Assembly (NCBI RefSeq): GCF_011040495.1
Contig: NZ_CP049037.1
Span: forward strand, 3,224,001-3,288,000
DNA from: Pseudohalocynthiibacter aestuariivivens
GTDB lineage: Bacteria; Pseudomonadota; Alphaproteobacteria; Rhodobacterales; Rhodobacteraceae
Length of the DNA: 64,000 nt
Direction: 5' to 3'
Each line of letters begins with the position of its first letter. The stretch's first letter is position 1. Both the position numbers and the translations under genes were made by a program. This document shows positions 8,625 to 16,388 of this stretch, one piece after another. The notes beneath the pieces were generated by a model. That model was not told the DNA's origin. It saw nothing but the letters and a program-made list of their open reading frames with translations, and did no database searches.

Positions 8625-9172
8625 GTGCGGCACTCTCCTCTGTGGCGTTGGGTATTCTGATCGCCTGGGCTGTTTGCATGATATCGGGGCTTGTCATGGG
8701 CACTCCGGTGTCGCTGATGCTGGGGGCAGCGGTGGGGATCGCGGCCGTGACGCTGTTCCAGAACAGTCTGGTTTCGGGTGCGCTGCTGGCGCTGCTTGCG
8801 CCCTTCGGTATCCTTTTGCCCGCTCTGGCGTTGCGCCATATGGGCGCGCAACTCGGTCTGTCGGTTCAGCCGTTTGCTACGGCAGAACTGGTTGTGATCC
8901 TACTGGTTTACCTCGGCTTTCTGGCCGCTGCGATGGGGGTGATTCCGGTCGACATTTACCGTCTGGGTTATGCACCGATCCCGGTGGCGATCATGGTGCT
9001 TGTCATCTGTGCCTATGGAGCTGCCAGCGGCAGCGTCTTTCTGCCGCTCGTCGCGGTACTGGGGCAGGGCGTCTGGGTCATGGGCTGGGGCAGCAGCAAC
9101 TGGTTCGACGAGGTGACACATGCAACGCTTGTGCCGATCCTCGTTATCGTTCTGCTCACGCGGGCTGTGTGA
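8621..9172 (+). CDS. Multi-pass membrane protein coupled to the sialidase-like gene
   Basis: A 183-residue hydrophobic protein with about five or six predicted helices and almost no polar loops. Its ATG overlaps the previous stop (ATGA), so it is probably translated by coupling; an ATG at 8606 in the same frame is less likely for that reason. I do not recognise a characterised family. The tight link to the propeller protein suggests they work together at the membrane, for example as an anchor, flippase or permease partner; this is inference only. Confidence 0.6.
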   Translation: MSAALSSVALGILIAWAVCMISGLVMGTPVSLMLGAAVGIAAVTLFQNSLVSGALLALLAPFGILLPALALRHMGAQLGLSVQPFATAELVVILLVYLGFLAAAMGVIPVDIYRLGYAPIPVAIMVLVICAYGAASGSVFLPLVAVLGQGVWVMGWGSSNWFDEVTHATLVPILVIVLLTRAV

Positions 9173-9224
9173 CGCGCGCGCGGCCCTTCTTCTGTGTGAC
9201 AATACTCAAACTGGATACCGCGTT

Positions 9225-9869
9225 TCAGCGGATCGGGTCAAAGAGCGCGTCCTTCGCCGTGCAATCGCGTATAACGTCGCGCCCACATGGCACCGGGTCC
9301 AGCGATTTGGACAGGCACAGTCGCGCCTCCTGAATGCGCCCGTTGCGGCAGGTGATGGTCAGCATGTCGCGTTCCCAGCCCGGATTGGCCTTTAGAAACG
9401 CTTCTTCGACCACAGAGGCGGGCAGCTTGATCGGTTTGGTCAGTTTGCGAAATACCGCGGGGCGATTGACCCGGTCATAAGCCTCGCGGGCCAGAGCGTA
9501 ATAGGCCGGTGCGCTGAGGCCCGAGCAGGTGCCGTGTTTTTTCCACTGATACCAGGCCAGTCCCGAACTGCCCATAATATCGGCCATGTCAGAGGTCATC
9601 GCGCGGTTCGGTGGACGTTCTGCCGATTGGCAATGTGCTGGCCAGCCACGGTGATATTGCGGCCACAGCCCATGCAGGATCCAGCCTGTTTCGGCTGCCG
9701 GATCGCATTGCGCCGCGTCGCGTGCATCACCCTCGATGGCGCACCACGTGGGCGACCAGCTGAGCGCCAGAACGTAGTAATCAAATGCGCCGGGCCGATC
9801 AGCGTCTGCGGCGGTCGGCGTGGCGTATAGTGCGATTGTGCTGAGGATAAGGGCCAGTAAAGGGCGCAT
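9225..9869 (-). CDS. Ribonuclease T2 family secreted protein
   Basis: A 214-residue secreted endoribonuclease that cuts RNA via a 2',3'-cyclic intermediate. A signal peptide covers residues 1-21 (ending ATPTAADA). Both conserved active-site motifs are present: CAS I as LHGLWPQ with H66, and CAS II as WKKHGTC with H112. Several cysteines fit the disulfides of the family. ATG 9869 is chosen because it starts the signal peptide; the longer frame from 10073 is an upstream extension. Likely periplasmic, for scavenging external RNA. Convergent with the preceding membrane protein gene. Confidence 0.9.
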   Translation of the reverse strand: MRPLLALILSTIALYATPTAADADRPGAFDYYVLALSWSPTWCAIEGDARDAAQCDPAAETGWILHGLWPQYHRGWPAHCQSAERPPNRAMTSDMADIMGSSGLAWYQWKKHGTCSGLSAPAYYALAREAYDRVNRPAVFRKLTKPIKLPASVVEEAFLKANPGWERDMLTITCRNGRIQEARLCLSKSLDPVPCGRDVIRDCTAKDALFDPIR

Positions 9870-10018
9870 TCTTTGGTCTTTCTTTTTGTCGCAGAGGCCA
9901 CTATACAGCGCCCAAGTTCCCCCACAACGGAAACCCGTCCCGAGCCTAGGTTCAGGACCTCCTGGAGACAGGAGACGGGAAAAATGTGTGCGGGATAAAA
10001 TGTGTAGGAGATATGACA

Positions 10019-10765
10019 ATGGCAAAACCGCTAATGGCCAAGGCCACCGCTGTCTGGCTGGTGGACAACACAACGCTCAGCTTCAAGCAGATCGCGGATT
10101 TTACCGAGATGCACGAGCTGGAAGTGCAGGGCATCGCCGATGGTGATGTGGCGGCTGGCGTCAAGGGGTTCGATCCCGTTGCCAACAACCAGCTGACGCA
10201 GGAAGAAATCGATTCCGCAGAAAAGAATCCGCTGCACAAGCTGAAGCTGAAGTTCAACGCCTCTGCCGTGGGTGAGGAAAAGCGCCGTGGCCCGCGCTAT
10301 ACTCCGCTGAGCAAACGGCAGGACCGTCCGGCGTCGATTCTGTGGCTGGTCAAGTTCCACCCCGAGCTGGCAGACAGCCAGATCAGCAGGTTGGTGGGCA
10401 CGACCAAGCCGACGATTCAGGCGATCCGCGAGCGCACACACTGGAACATAGCCAACATTCAGCCGATTGATCCGGTCGCGCTGGGTCTGTGCAAGCAGAC
10501 AGAGCTGGACGCCGCCGTGCAAAAGGCCGCCGCCAAGAAAGCCCGTGAAGGCGAAGCGATGAGCGACGATGAGCGCCGCAAGCTGCTGAGCACTGAACAG
10601 AGCCTTGGTATGGACGCAGAATCGCGCATTCCGACGGCAATCGAAGGGTTGGAAACATTCAGCCTAAGCGATCCTGAGCCGGAAGAGAAAGAAAAGGAAT
10701 TCGACGCCGACAGCCTGTTCAACCTGCCCGACAGTGGCGACGATGATGAGGATGACGATAAGTAA
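10019..10765 (+). CDS. trcR: DUF1013 family cell-cycle transcriptional regulator TrcR
   Basis: A 248-residue cytoplasmic protein conserved across Alphaproteobacteria. The N-terminal MAKPLMAKATAVWLVDNTTLSF with HELEVQGIADG, and the central RGPRYTPLSKRQDRPASILWLVKFHPEL followed by the helix-turn-helix-like SQISRLVGTTKPTIQAIR, are typical of the family. The tail is strongly acidic (DDDEDDDK). ATG 10019 fits the ribosome site AGGAG at 10006-10010 with 8 bases spacing, whereas ATG 10013 is too close to it. It stands alone, divergent from the RNase T2 gene. Confidence 0.9.
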   Translation: MAKPLMAKATAVWLVDNTTLSFKQIADFTEMHELEVQGIADGDVAAGVKGFDPVANNQLTQEEIDSAEKNPLHKLKLKFNASAVGEEKRRGPRYTPLSKRQDRPASILWLVKFHPELADSQISRLVGTTKPTIQAIRERTHWNIANIQPIDPVALGLCKQTELDAAVQKAAAKKAREGEAMSDDERRKLLSTEQSLGMDAESRIPTAIEGLETFSLSDPEPEEKEKEFDADSLFNLPDSGDDDEDDDK

Positions 10766-10917
10766 GACCAAGCAGATCGCTTGGTAACGCACGGCAAACA
10801 AGGTTACGGTGGTAAAACACGACTGCCTAAGCGCGTGGTCATAGCCGTCTGGCGAGGCTTGGTGTGCTGCCCGTTCTACTAACCTAGTTTGCCGTAGCGT
10901 TTTTATCGGAGAGGCAT

Positions 10918-11916
10918 TTGAATAGAGATCTGGCTCGGGCACGTTGGGACATCGAGGGCGACACAGCAATGGCTCAGGCTGTCCGGCAGGCGCGAGTCCC
11001 ATTGTGCATCACCGACCCGGCATTGCCAGACAACCCGATAGTTTTTGCGAACACTGCGTTCTGTGATCTGATCGGCTATGCATTGTCTGAAGTTGTTGGC
11101 CGCAATTGCAGGTTTCTACAGGGCCCTGACACCACGCAAGCAAGCATCCAAGCGATCCGTCAGATGATAGATGAGGGGCGTGTCGGCACTATTGAGATCC
11201 TGAACTATCGAAAAGATGGGTCGAGTTTCATCAACGCATTGCAGATCGGCCCGATCACTGATGAGGCTGGGAAAACCGTTTATTTCTTTGGTTCGCAGCT
11301 GGACGTGACCGCCAAACGCAACATGGAAATTCAGGCACGCAAGTTGGCTGACGACGAAATGTTGCACCGCTTGCGCAACATTATGAATGTTATGAATGTC
11401 ATCATCAAGATGTCCACCCGCGAGGAATCTGATGCGAACCGATTGGGGGCCGTTATCAGCGAACGGCTGATGACGTTGAGCAAAGTTCACTTTCAGACAT
11501 TTGATCCGACAGGGACGGCGGGGATAGGATTGGGTAACATGGCCCGGACCATTCTGAGCGCGTACGCACCCGGCGGCGAGCAGCAATTCATGCTGAGCGG
11601 GCCGGAGGTTGAGCTGGCAGTGGGGCTTGTTTCGCCATTGACGCTGGGATTGCACGAGTTGGCGACGAACTCGGTTAAATACGGGGCACTCAGCGCACCG
11701 AGGGGCAGCGTTGATTTCAGTTGGACGGTCCATGATGATGACAGGGGGCGACATGTTGTTTGTAAATGGGTCGAGCAGGGAGGGCCGAAAGTGACGCGCC
11801 CGAAACGCTGGAATGGATCACGCATCGTATCCGATCTGATTGCATCTACGGGCGGCTCCATAGAGTTCAAATGGCCGGAAACAGGGCTGGTTGTGGAGGC
11901 TGACCTGCCGTTGTAG
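10918..11916 (+). CDS. LOV-domain blue-light histidine kinase, HWE/HisKA_2 type
   Basis: A 332-residue soluble sensor kinase. The PAS/LOV domain (about 20-130) has the flavin motif GRNCRFLQ with C64 as photo-adduct cysteine and the FGSQ glutamine (Q127) that relays the signal. A short linker helix leads to the dimerisation box EMLHRLRN with H150 as phospho-acceptor, then an ATPase domain with HELATNSVKYG (N251) and the WVEQGGP motif typical of HWE kinases. The usual Lys of HRxKN is Arg here. The start is TTG behind GGAGAGG; ATG 10969 is an alternative. No response regulator is adjacent. Confidence 0.88.
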   Translation: MNRDLARARWDIEGDTAMAQAVRQARVPLCITDPALPDNPIVFANTAFCDLIGYALSEVVGRNCRFLQGPDTTQASIQAIRQMIDEGRVGTIEILNYRKDGSSFINALQIGPITDEAGKTVYFFGSQLDVTAKRNMEIQARKLADDEMLHRLRNIMNVMNVIIKMSTREESDANRLGAVISERLMTLSKVHFQTFDPTGTAGIGLGNMARTILSAYAPGGEQQFMLSGPEVELAVGLVSPLTLGLHELATNSVKYGALSAPRGSVDFSWTVHDDDRGRHVVCKWVEQGGPKVTRPKRWNGSRIVSDLIASTGGSIEFKWPETGLVVEADLPL

Positions 11917-12044
11917 ATCGCAAGACTGTCTGCGGCATGCACCACAATAATGATTTTTCAGGCGTATTCGCAGGTGGGTCTTGTATCCCTAGCCCGTGTG
12001 CCAGAAAAATGGCTACAGTCGATGATCATTCAGTGGAACCAACG

Positions 12045-12308
12045 ATGAAAATCCATATCAGCCTGATCTTTATCCCGTTGCTAGTACTCGGGGCTTGTGT
12101 GGAAGTCGATTCGTCGGTGAGCAAGGAACCCGTTGTGAAGCTGCCCGACAGCATCGTCGAGATGGCTGCACCGAATCAGGATCTTGCGTCTGTGCGGGTG
12201 CGCGAGGACGGATGCCTTTGGTATCGGTATGCCGGGCCGGTCGAGACGACAATGCTGCCGCTGCGCACCAAGGATGGTCGACCAATCTGTACCAAGGTGG
12301 CATCCTGA
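12045..12308 (+). CDS. Small hypothetical lipoprotein
   Basis: An 87-residue protein with a lipoprotein signal: basic start MKIH, hydrophobic ISLIFIPLLV, and lipobox LGAC, giving a lipidated cysteine at about residue 18. The mature part ends with EDGCLWYRYAGPVETTMLPLRTKDG, a segment with a second and third cysteine. No family recognised with certainty. ATG 12045 was chosen because it begins the signal; the frame continues upstream to 11937 without similarity to anything. Convergent with the transpeptidase gene. Confidence 0.65.
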   Translation: MKIHISLIFIPLLVLGACVEVDSSVSKEPVVKLPDSIVEMAAPNQDLASVRVREDGCLWYRYAGPVETTMLPLRTKDGRPICTKVAS

Positions 12309-12366
12309 TCCACGCCGTTTGGCGCGGGCATTCAGCCCGCAGCCGTCATCCGGTAACGGCTAAAGG

Positions 12367-13029
12367 TCAGCTGGTCGCGGTGGTATAACTCTCGGCTGCA
12401 TAGAGATGCGCGGTCGCGCCGGTGTTCACATGATCGTAGAGACCGATGATATGCGCCATCACCATCCGTACACAGCCAGAGCTGGCGCGGCCCCCGATTG
12501 AACGTGGGCTGGGCGTTCCGTGAATGCGCAGATAGGTGTCGCGATTGCCCACATAGAGGTAGAACGCGCGTGACCCCAGCGGGTTCGTCGGCCCGCCGGG
12601 CACTCCATCTTCGAACTGTGCATACTCTGGGTCGCGTTTGACCATCGCTGCTGTGGGGGTCCATTTCGGCCATTTTGCCTTGCGCCGGATGGTGTATGTT
12701 CCGGGCTCATAGAGGTTCCCGCGGGCGATGGCGACACCGTAGCGCATTGCCGTTCCGTCGTCTTGGATATGGTACAGGTAGCGGGCCACTGCATCCACAT
12801 GGATGTCGCCCGGTGTCAGCCCATCATTGGCCTCGACACGCACAGGCAGAAAGCGCGGATGCAGGCCCCATGGGTTCGACGTGGCGGGGTCGTAATTCGG
12901 CGGCGTCACCCGAGCGTCCCATGAGGACCAATTGCTTTGTGCTGATGCCGATGTTGCGAGCGAGGCCGCTGGGATTGCGGTGGAAAACAGCGCGGCTGTC
13001 GTTTTTACAAAATGCCGTCTGGTCAACAT
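12367..13029 (-). CDS. L,D-transpeptidase (YkuD domain) with Tat signal
   Basis: A 220-residue exported enzyme that makes or exchanges 3-3 peptide cross-links in peptidoglycan, or links proteins to it. The N-terminus has a twin-arginine motif TRRHFVK and an Ala-rich h-region ending SASA (30). The catalytic motif is RIHGT with H170, followed by SIGGRASSGCVRM with C186. The arrangement matches the YkuD fold of roseobacter L,D-transpeptidases. ATG 13029 starts the Tat signal, so the longer upstream frame is dropped. Monocistronic. Confidence 0.92.
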   Translation of the reverse strand: MLTRRHFVKTTAALFSTAIPAASLATSASAQSNWSSWDARVTPPNYDPATSNPWGLHPRFLPVRVEANDGLTPGDIHVDAVARYLYHIQDDGTAMRYGVAIARGNLYEPGTYTIRRKAKWPKWTPTAAMVKRDPEYAQFEDGVPGGPTNPLGSRAFYLYVGNRDTYLRIHGTPSPRSIGGRASSGCVRMVMAHIIGLYDHVNTGATAHLYAAESYTTATS

Positions 13030-13337
13030 TGGTGGTGCGCTCCCGAGATATGCTTTGGCGTATCGGCGCCGATTTCGCCGATGGTTACATCTAACCACTT
13101 TACGACAGGATTTAGGTCAAGGCGTAACGCGAAGTTAAGTGTATTGGGGGGCGTTTTGTAGGCTATTAGATTCGCGATCGTGTGGTTTTTAGCGCGCAGG
13201 CGCGCAGGAAAGACCTGAATGTGCTGTATGGCGATTCGAGTGATTCGGCGCGTCCGATGAGCGGGGTCGATGTGGGCTGTGGATTTTTCGTTGTCCAAAG
13301 TACGATTTCCACTTGCGCGAATCTGCAATCGGTATAA

Positions 13338-13397
13338 ATGCGCAATTCAAGACGCCAACGCACGCGCCTCTGGCCGGTCAGCTCCCACTCTGACTGA
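13338..13397 (+). CDS. Possible Arg-rich leader peptide of the ornithine decarboxylase gene
   Basis: A 19-codon ORF in the 5' leader of the decarboxylase gene. It begins MRNSRRQRTRLWP and has six arginines in its first ten or eleven codons. Its end overlaps a GGTCAG/CTGACC hairpin (13376-13399), and a terminator-like hairpin follows before the decarboxylase ribosome site. This is the layout of a peptide-controlled attenuator. No strong ribosome site is visible before it, so translation is not certain. Confidence 0.4.
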   Translation: MRNSRRQRTRLWPVSSHSD

Positions 13398-13468
13398 CCC
13401 GCGTTTATGTAGCGACGGTAACGTCTCTGACTGTTGACCCAACCCGGATGAGTCCGGGGGTTTCTTTT
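13376..13468 (+). promoter_or_regulatory. Candidate attenuator in the ornithine decarboxylase leader
   Basis: Three hairpins in order: GGTCAG/CTGACC (13376-13399), GACG-GTAA-CGTC with a GNRA-type loop (about 13418-13429), and CCCGGA-TGAG-TCCGGG (13443-13458) followed by GGTTTCTTTT. The last resembles an intrinsic terminator placed immediately before the SD and start of the decarboxylase. A conserved leader upstream of ornithine decarboxylase (speF motif) is known in Alphaproteobacteria; whether this is an example needs an alignment. Confidence 0.5.
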
Positions 13469-13478
13469 GGAGATGACC

Positions 13479-14651
13479 ATGACCGCTATGTTCCCCGGCG
13501 CAATTGCGCCCGCCGCCCCCATTGCCTTTGACGAAGTTGCCGATTTCATCGCGGCATCCACCTTTGACAAACCGACGCTGGTGATCAGCCGCGCGCGCGT
13601 TGCTGCGCAGTATGATGCGTTGGCCGCCGGGCTGGGCCGCGCCCGCATCCACTATGCCGTCAAGGCGAACCCGGCGCCGGAAATCATCCGCATGCTGGTC
13701 AAGCGCGGGTCACGTTTCGACGCCGCCAGCCGGGGCGAGATCGAGCTGTGCCTGAGCCAGGGCGCCAAGGGGCGGGACATATCGTTTGGCAATACGGTCA
13801 AGCGTCCGGCGGATATCGCGTTTGCCTATGATGCGGGTGTGACCCTCTTTGCTGCCGACAGCGAGGCCGAGATTGACAAAATCCGCGACCACGCGCCCGA
13901 AGCGCGGGTGTATCTGCGGGTGATTGTTGAAAATTCATCGGCCGACTGGCCGCTGAGCCGCAAGTTCGGCTGCGCGCGTTCGGCGCTGCCCGGGCTGCTG
14001 GATTATGCCCGCGGGCAGGGCGTCAAGGTTGCCGGCCTGTCGTTCCACGTTGGCAGTCAGACCCGCCGGGCCGAATTCTGGACACCTGTGCTGGATCAGA
14101 TTGCAGAGCTGTGGCATGCCGCCCGCGCGGCGGGGCACGACCTGACCGTGCTGAACCTTGGCGGCGGGTTTCCCGCCAGCTACGAGAACACGGTCGAGGG
14201 CGCGACACCCTATGCCGCCGCTGTCATGCAGGCCGTGGCCGCGCGGTTCGGCGATGTTCCCTATATCATGGCAGAGCCGGGTCGCGGACTGGTGGCCGAG
14301 GCAGGGCACATTGCCGCCGAAGTCATGCTGGTATCGCGTAAATCGCCTGATGATCTGCACCGCTGGGTGTATCTGGATATCGGCATGTTCTCGGGTCTGG
14401 CTGAAACTATGGGCGAGGCGATCCGCTATGTCATCACCACGCCTCGCGATGGCGGTGAGGTTGGACCCTGCGTATTGGCCGGGCCAAGCTGCGACAGCGC
14501 CGACATCCTATATGAGCAACGCCCGGTGATGCTGCCGCTGGCGTTGCAATGCGGGGACAAGGTGACGATCCGTACCTGTGGTGCCTATACTAGCAGCTAT
14601 TCGTCGGTTGGTTTTAACGGGTTCCCGCCGCTGGATGTGATCGTCCTCTGA
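13479..14651 (+). CDS. odc: Ornithine decarboxylase-type PLP enzyme (type III fold)
   Basis: A 390-residue decarboxylase of the eukaryotic-type Orn/Lys/Arg/DAP group IV family, converting ornithine (possibly lysine) to putrescine (cadaverine). PLP-binding K62 lies in YAVKANPAPE. The glycine-rich phosphate loop is LNLGGGFPA, EPGR follows, and the catalytic cysteine from the partner subunit is in GPSCDSADILYE near the C-terminus. ATG 13479 is placed 6 bases after GGAG; TTG 13467 and ATG 13473 are weaker. A structured leader upstream suggests control by product or precursor level. Confidence 0.92.
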   Translation: MTAMFPGAIAPAAPIAFDEVADFIAASTFDKPTLVISRARVAAQYDALAAGLGRARIHYAVKANPAPEIIRMLVKRGSRFDAASRGEIELCLSQGAKGRDISFGNTVKRPADIAFAYDAGVTLFAADSEAEIDKIRDHAPEARVYLRVIVENSSADWPLSRKFGCARSALPGLLDYARGQGVKVAGLSFHVGSQTRRAEFWTPVLDQIAELWHAARAAGHDLTVLNLGGGFPASYENTVEGATPYAAAVMQAVAARFGDVPYIMAEPGRGLVAEAGHIAAEVMLVSRKSPDDLHRWVYLDIGMFSGLAETMGEAIRYVITTPRDGGEVGPCVLAGPSCDSADILYEQRPVMLPLALQCGDKVTIRTCGAYTSSYSSVGFNGFPPLDVIVL

Positions 14652-14858
14652 CGGATCAGGAATCTGGTTGCCCGCGTGGGGAGGCGCGCGCGACCAGCAC
14701 GAGGAGTGACGGCCTGCCTTGTCCCGTAGGGTCATGGTCCGGCAGGTCGTCACGGCCTTTGGGGGATATGCGCTAGGCCGGACCCGAGTAGCCCGCCATT
14801 GTCCGTGGTTTTCCAGTATATTCGGACCGCGCGGGTTTCGCCGGGCCGTTTCCGCGTG

Positions 14859-15458
14859 TCAAAGCTCTTTACGAGCGTTCAGGGCGGCAGTGATCGTGCC
14901 TTCGTCCAGATAATCCAGTTCGCCGCCGATGGGCACACCCTGAGCGAGCGAGGTGAGGCGCACGGTATTCTCGATCTGATCGGCGATGTAATGCGCGGTG
15001 GTCTGGCCATCGACGGTTGTGCCGAGGGCGAGGATCACTTCGGTGATCTGCTCCTCGGCGATCCGGGCGATGAGATGCGGGATACGAAGCTGTTCGGGGC
15101 CAACCTGATCCAGCGCGCTGAGGGTGCCGCCAAGCACGTGATAGCGGCCCGTGAAAACGCCCGCGCGTTCCATCGCCCAGAGGTCCGCCACATCCTCTAC
15201 GACGCACAGCATGCCGTTCGCACGTTTGGGCGCGAGACAGATATCGCAGACCTCGGCGCTGCCGACATTACCGCAACGGGTGCATTCGCGGGCGGTGGCC
15301 GCGACATTCTGCATCAGGTCGGCCAGCGGCATCAGCTTCAATTCTCGCTTACGGATCAGATGCAGCACCGCACGCCGTGCCGAGCGCGGCCCAAGGCCGG
15401 GCAGCTTTGCCATCATCTCGATCAGGGAATCGATGTCGCGGGTTGAACTCAAGGGCAA
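14859..15458 (-). CDS. recR: Recombination mediator protein RecR
   Basis: A 199-residue DNA repair protein that acts with RecF and RecO to load RecA on gapped DNA. A helix-hairpin-helix region ([20 protein letters not shown]) is followed by the zinc motif [16 protein letters not shown], then a Toprim domain containing [15 protein letters not shown] and [15 protein letters not shown]. The length is standard. It is the last gene of the minus-strand unit dnaX - small membrane gene - ybaB - recR, the classic bacterial order. Confidence 0.97.
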   Translation of the reverse strand: MPLSSTRDIDSLIEMMAKLPGLGPRSARRAVLHLIRKRELKLMPLADLMQNVAATARECTRCGNVGSAEVCDICLAPKRANGMLCVVEDVADLWAMERAGVFTGRYHVLGGTLSALDQVGPEQLRIPHLIARIAEEQITEVILALGTTVDGQTTAHYIADQIENTVRLTSLAQGVPIGGELDYLDEGTITAALNARKEL

Positions 15459-15516
15459 TGTCCGGTCTGGGGCGTCAGAAACGCCTTCGGCGAGAGTATT
15501 TTCACAAAGAAGAAGA

Positions 15517-15861
15517 TCAGAAGGGCAGCTTCATGTCTTTCGGCAGCCCCATGCCTTCGGTCAGTTTGCCCATCTCTTCCTGGGCGCGGTCAGATGCTTT
15601 GCCCTGGGCGTCCTTGATCGCGGCCAGAATCAGGTCTTCCACCACTTCCTTGTCGTCGCTGGAAAAGATGCTGGGGTCGATGTCGAGGCTCTTCAACTCG
15701 CCCTTGCAGGTGGCGACGGCTTTAACCAGACCTGCGCCGCTTTCGCCGGTGACAGTGAGAATGTGCATTTCTTCTTGCAGTGCGGCCATCTTGCCCTGCA
15801 TTTCCTGCGCGGCCTTCATCATCTTGGCCATGTCGCCCATTTGGCCCAGTCCCTTGAACAT
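15517..15861 (-). CDS. YbaB/EbfC family nucleoid-associated protein
   Basis: A 114-residue DNA-binding protein thought to organise the nucleoid as a dimer. Starts [21 protein letters not shown], a typical N-terminal helix, followed by [27 protein letters not shown] and [25 protein letters not shown], which are the conserved family segments. It lies between dnaX and recR in the same orientation, as in most bacteria, 58 bases before recR. Confidence 0.96.
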   Translation of the reverse strand: MFKGLGQMGDMAKMMKAAQEMQGKMAALQEEMHILTVTGESGAGLVKAVATCKGELKSLDIDPSIFSSDDKEVVEDLILAAIKDAQGKASDRAQEEMGKLTEGMGLPKDMKLPF

Positions 15862-15995
15862 GTGTCTACTCCGGTTGGGTGGTGTGTGTGTTGCTGTTCT
15901 AGATACGTGGGGCAGGGGACACGTACAAGGGGCGGACCCTGTGGCGCCGGACCGTTGCGCCGGAATATTTTAGGAACATTGAAAGCGGATTTGTG

Positions 15996-16388
15996 TCAGT
16001 TGTCGGATGTCGGGCGGCCGGTATATAGGATCATCGCGACGCAAAGTGATGCGATGGCCACGATAAAGACGATCGGTGTGCCGATGCAGCCCTCTGTCAT
16101 GGCGCTGGCGCGCATATCCGTGTCGAACATCGTGACGGCCATTGTCAGGAACGACCAGAGTACGCAGACCGCCAAAGCCCCCCATTGATGGCGCAACATC
16201 ACCGCGACTGCCGACGCGGCCAGCAAAAAGAGCGCGGCAGGGGTGGAGAAGAGCGCCAGTGCCTCTGCCCACGCAGAGACGGGCACGCCGGTCCAGTCGG
16301 GGCGTTCGTTGGCGCAAACCTCTGCCAGTGCGGCACCGGGCAGGGAGCCGAGTGCGGCGGCGATCAATCCTCTTCGAATGGATCCCAC
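15996..16388 (-). CDS. Small membrane protein of unknown function in the dnaX-recR unit
   Basis: A 130-residue protein with a signal-like N-terminus (AAALGSLPGAALA) and three hydrophobic helices after it. A cysteine shortly after the signal (EVCANERPDW) and one near TEGCIGTP could form a disulfide in the periplasmic loops. Its start overlaps the 3' end of dnaX by 25 bases, so the two are probably co-transcribed and coupled. I recognise no family; such a gene is not part of the standard dnaX-ybaB-recR block. Confidence 0.6.
   Translation of the reverse strand: MGSIRRGLIAAALGSLPGAALAEVCANERPDWTGVPVSAWAEALALFSTPAALFLLAASAVAVMLRHQWGALAVCVLWSFLTMAVTMFDTDMRASAMTEGCIGTPIVFIVAIASLCVAMILYTGRPTSDN

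Noticed and set aside
10768..10784. Hairpin CCAAGC/GCTTGG after trcR
   Set aside because: Six-base stem without a T tract, so I do not call a terminator.
12324..12340. Hairpin GCGGGC/GCCCGC between the lipoprotein and transpeptidase genes
   Set aside because: Short stem and no T tract in either direction.
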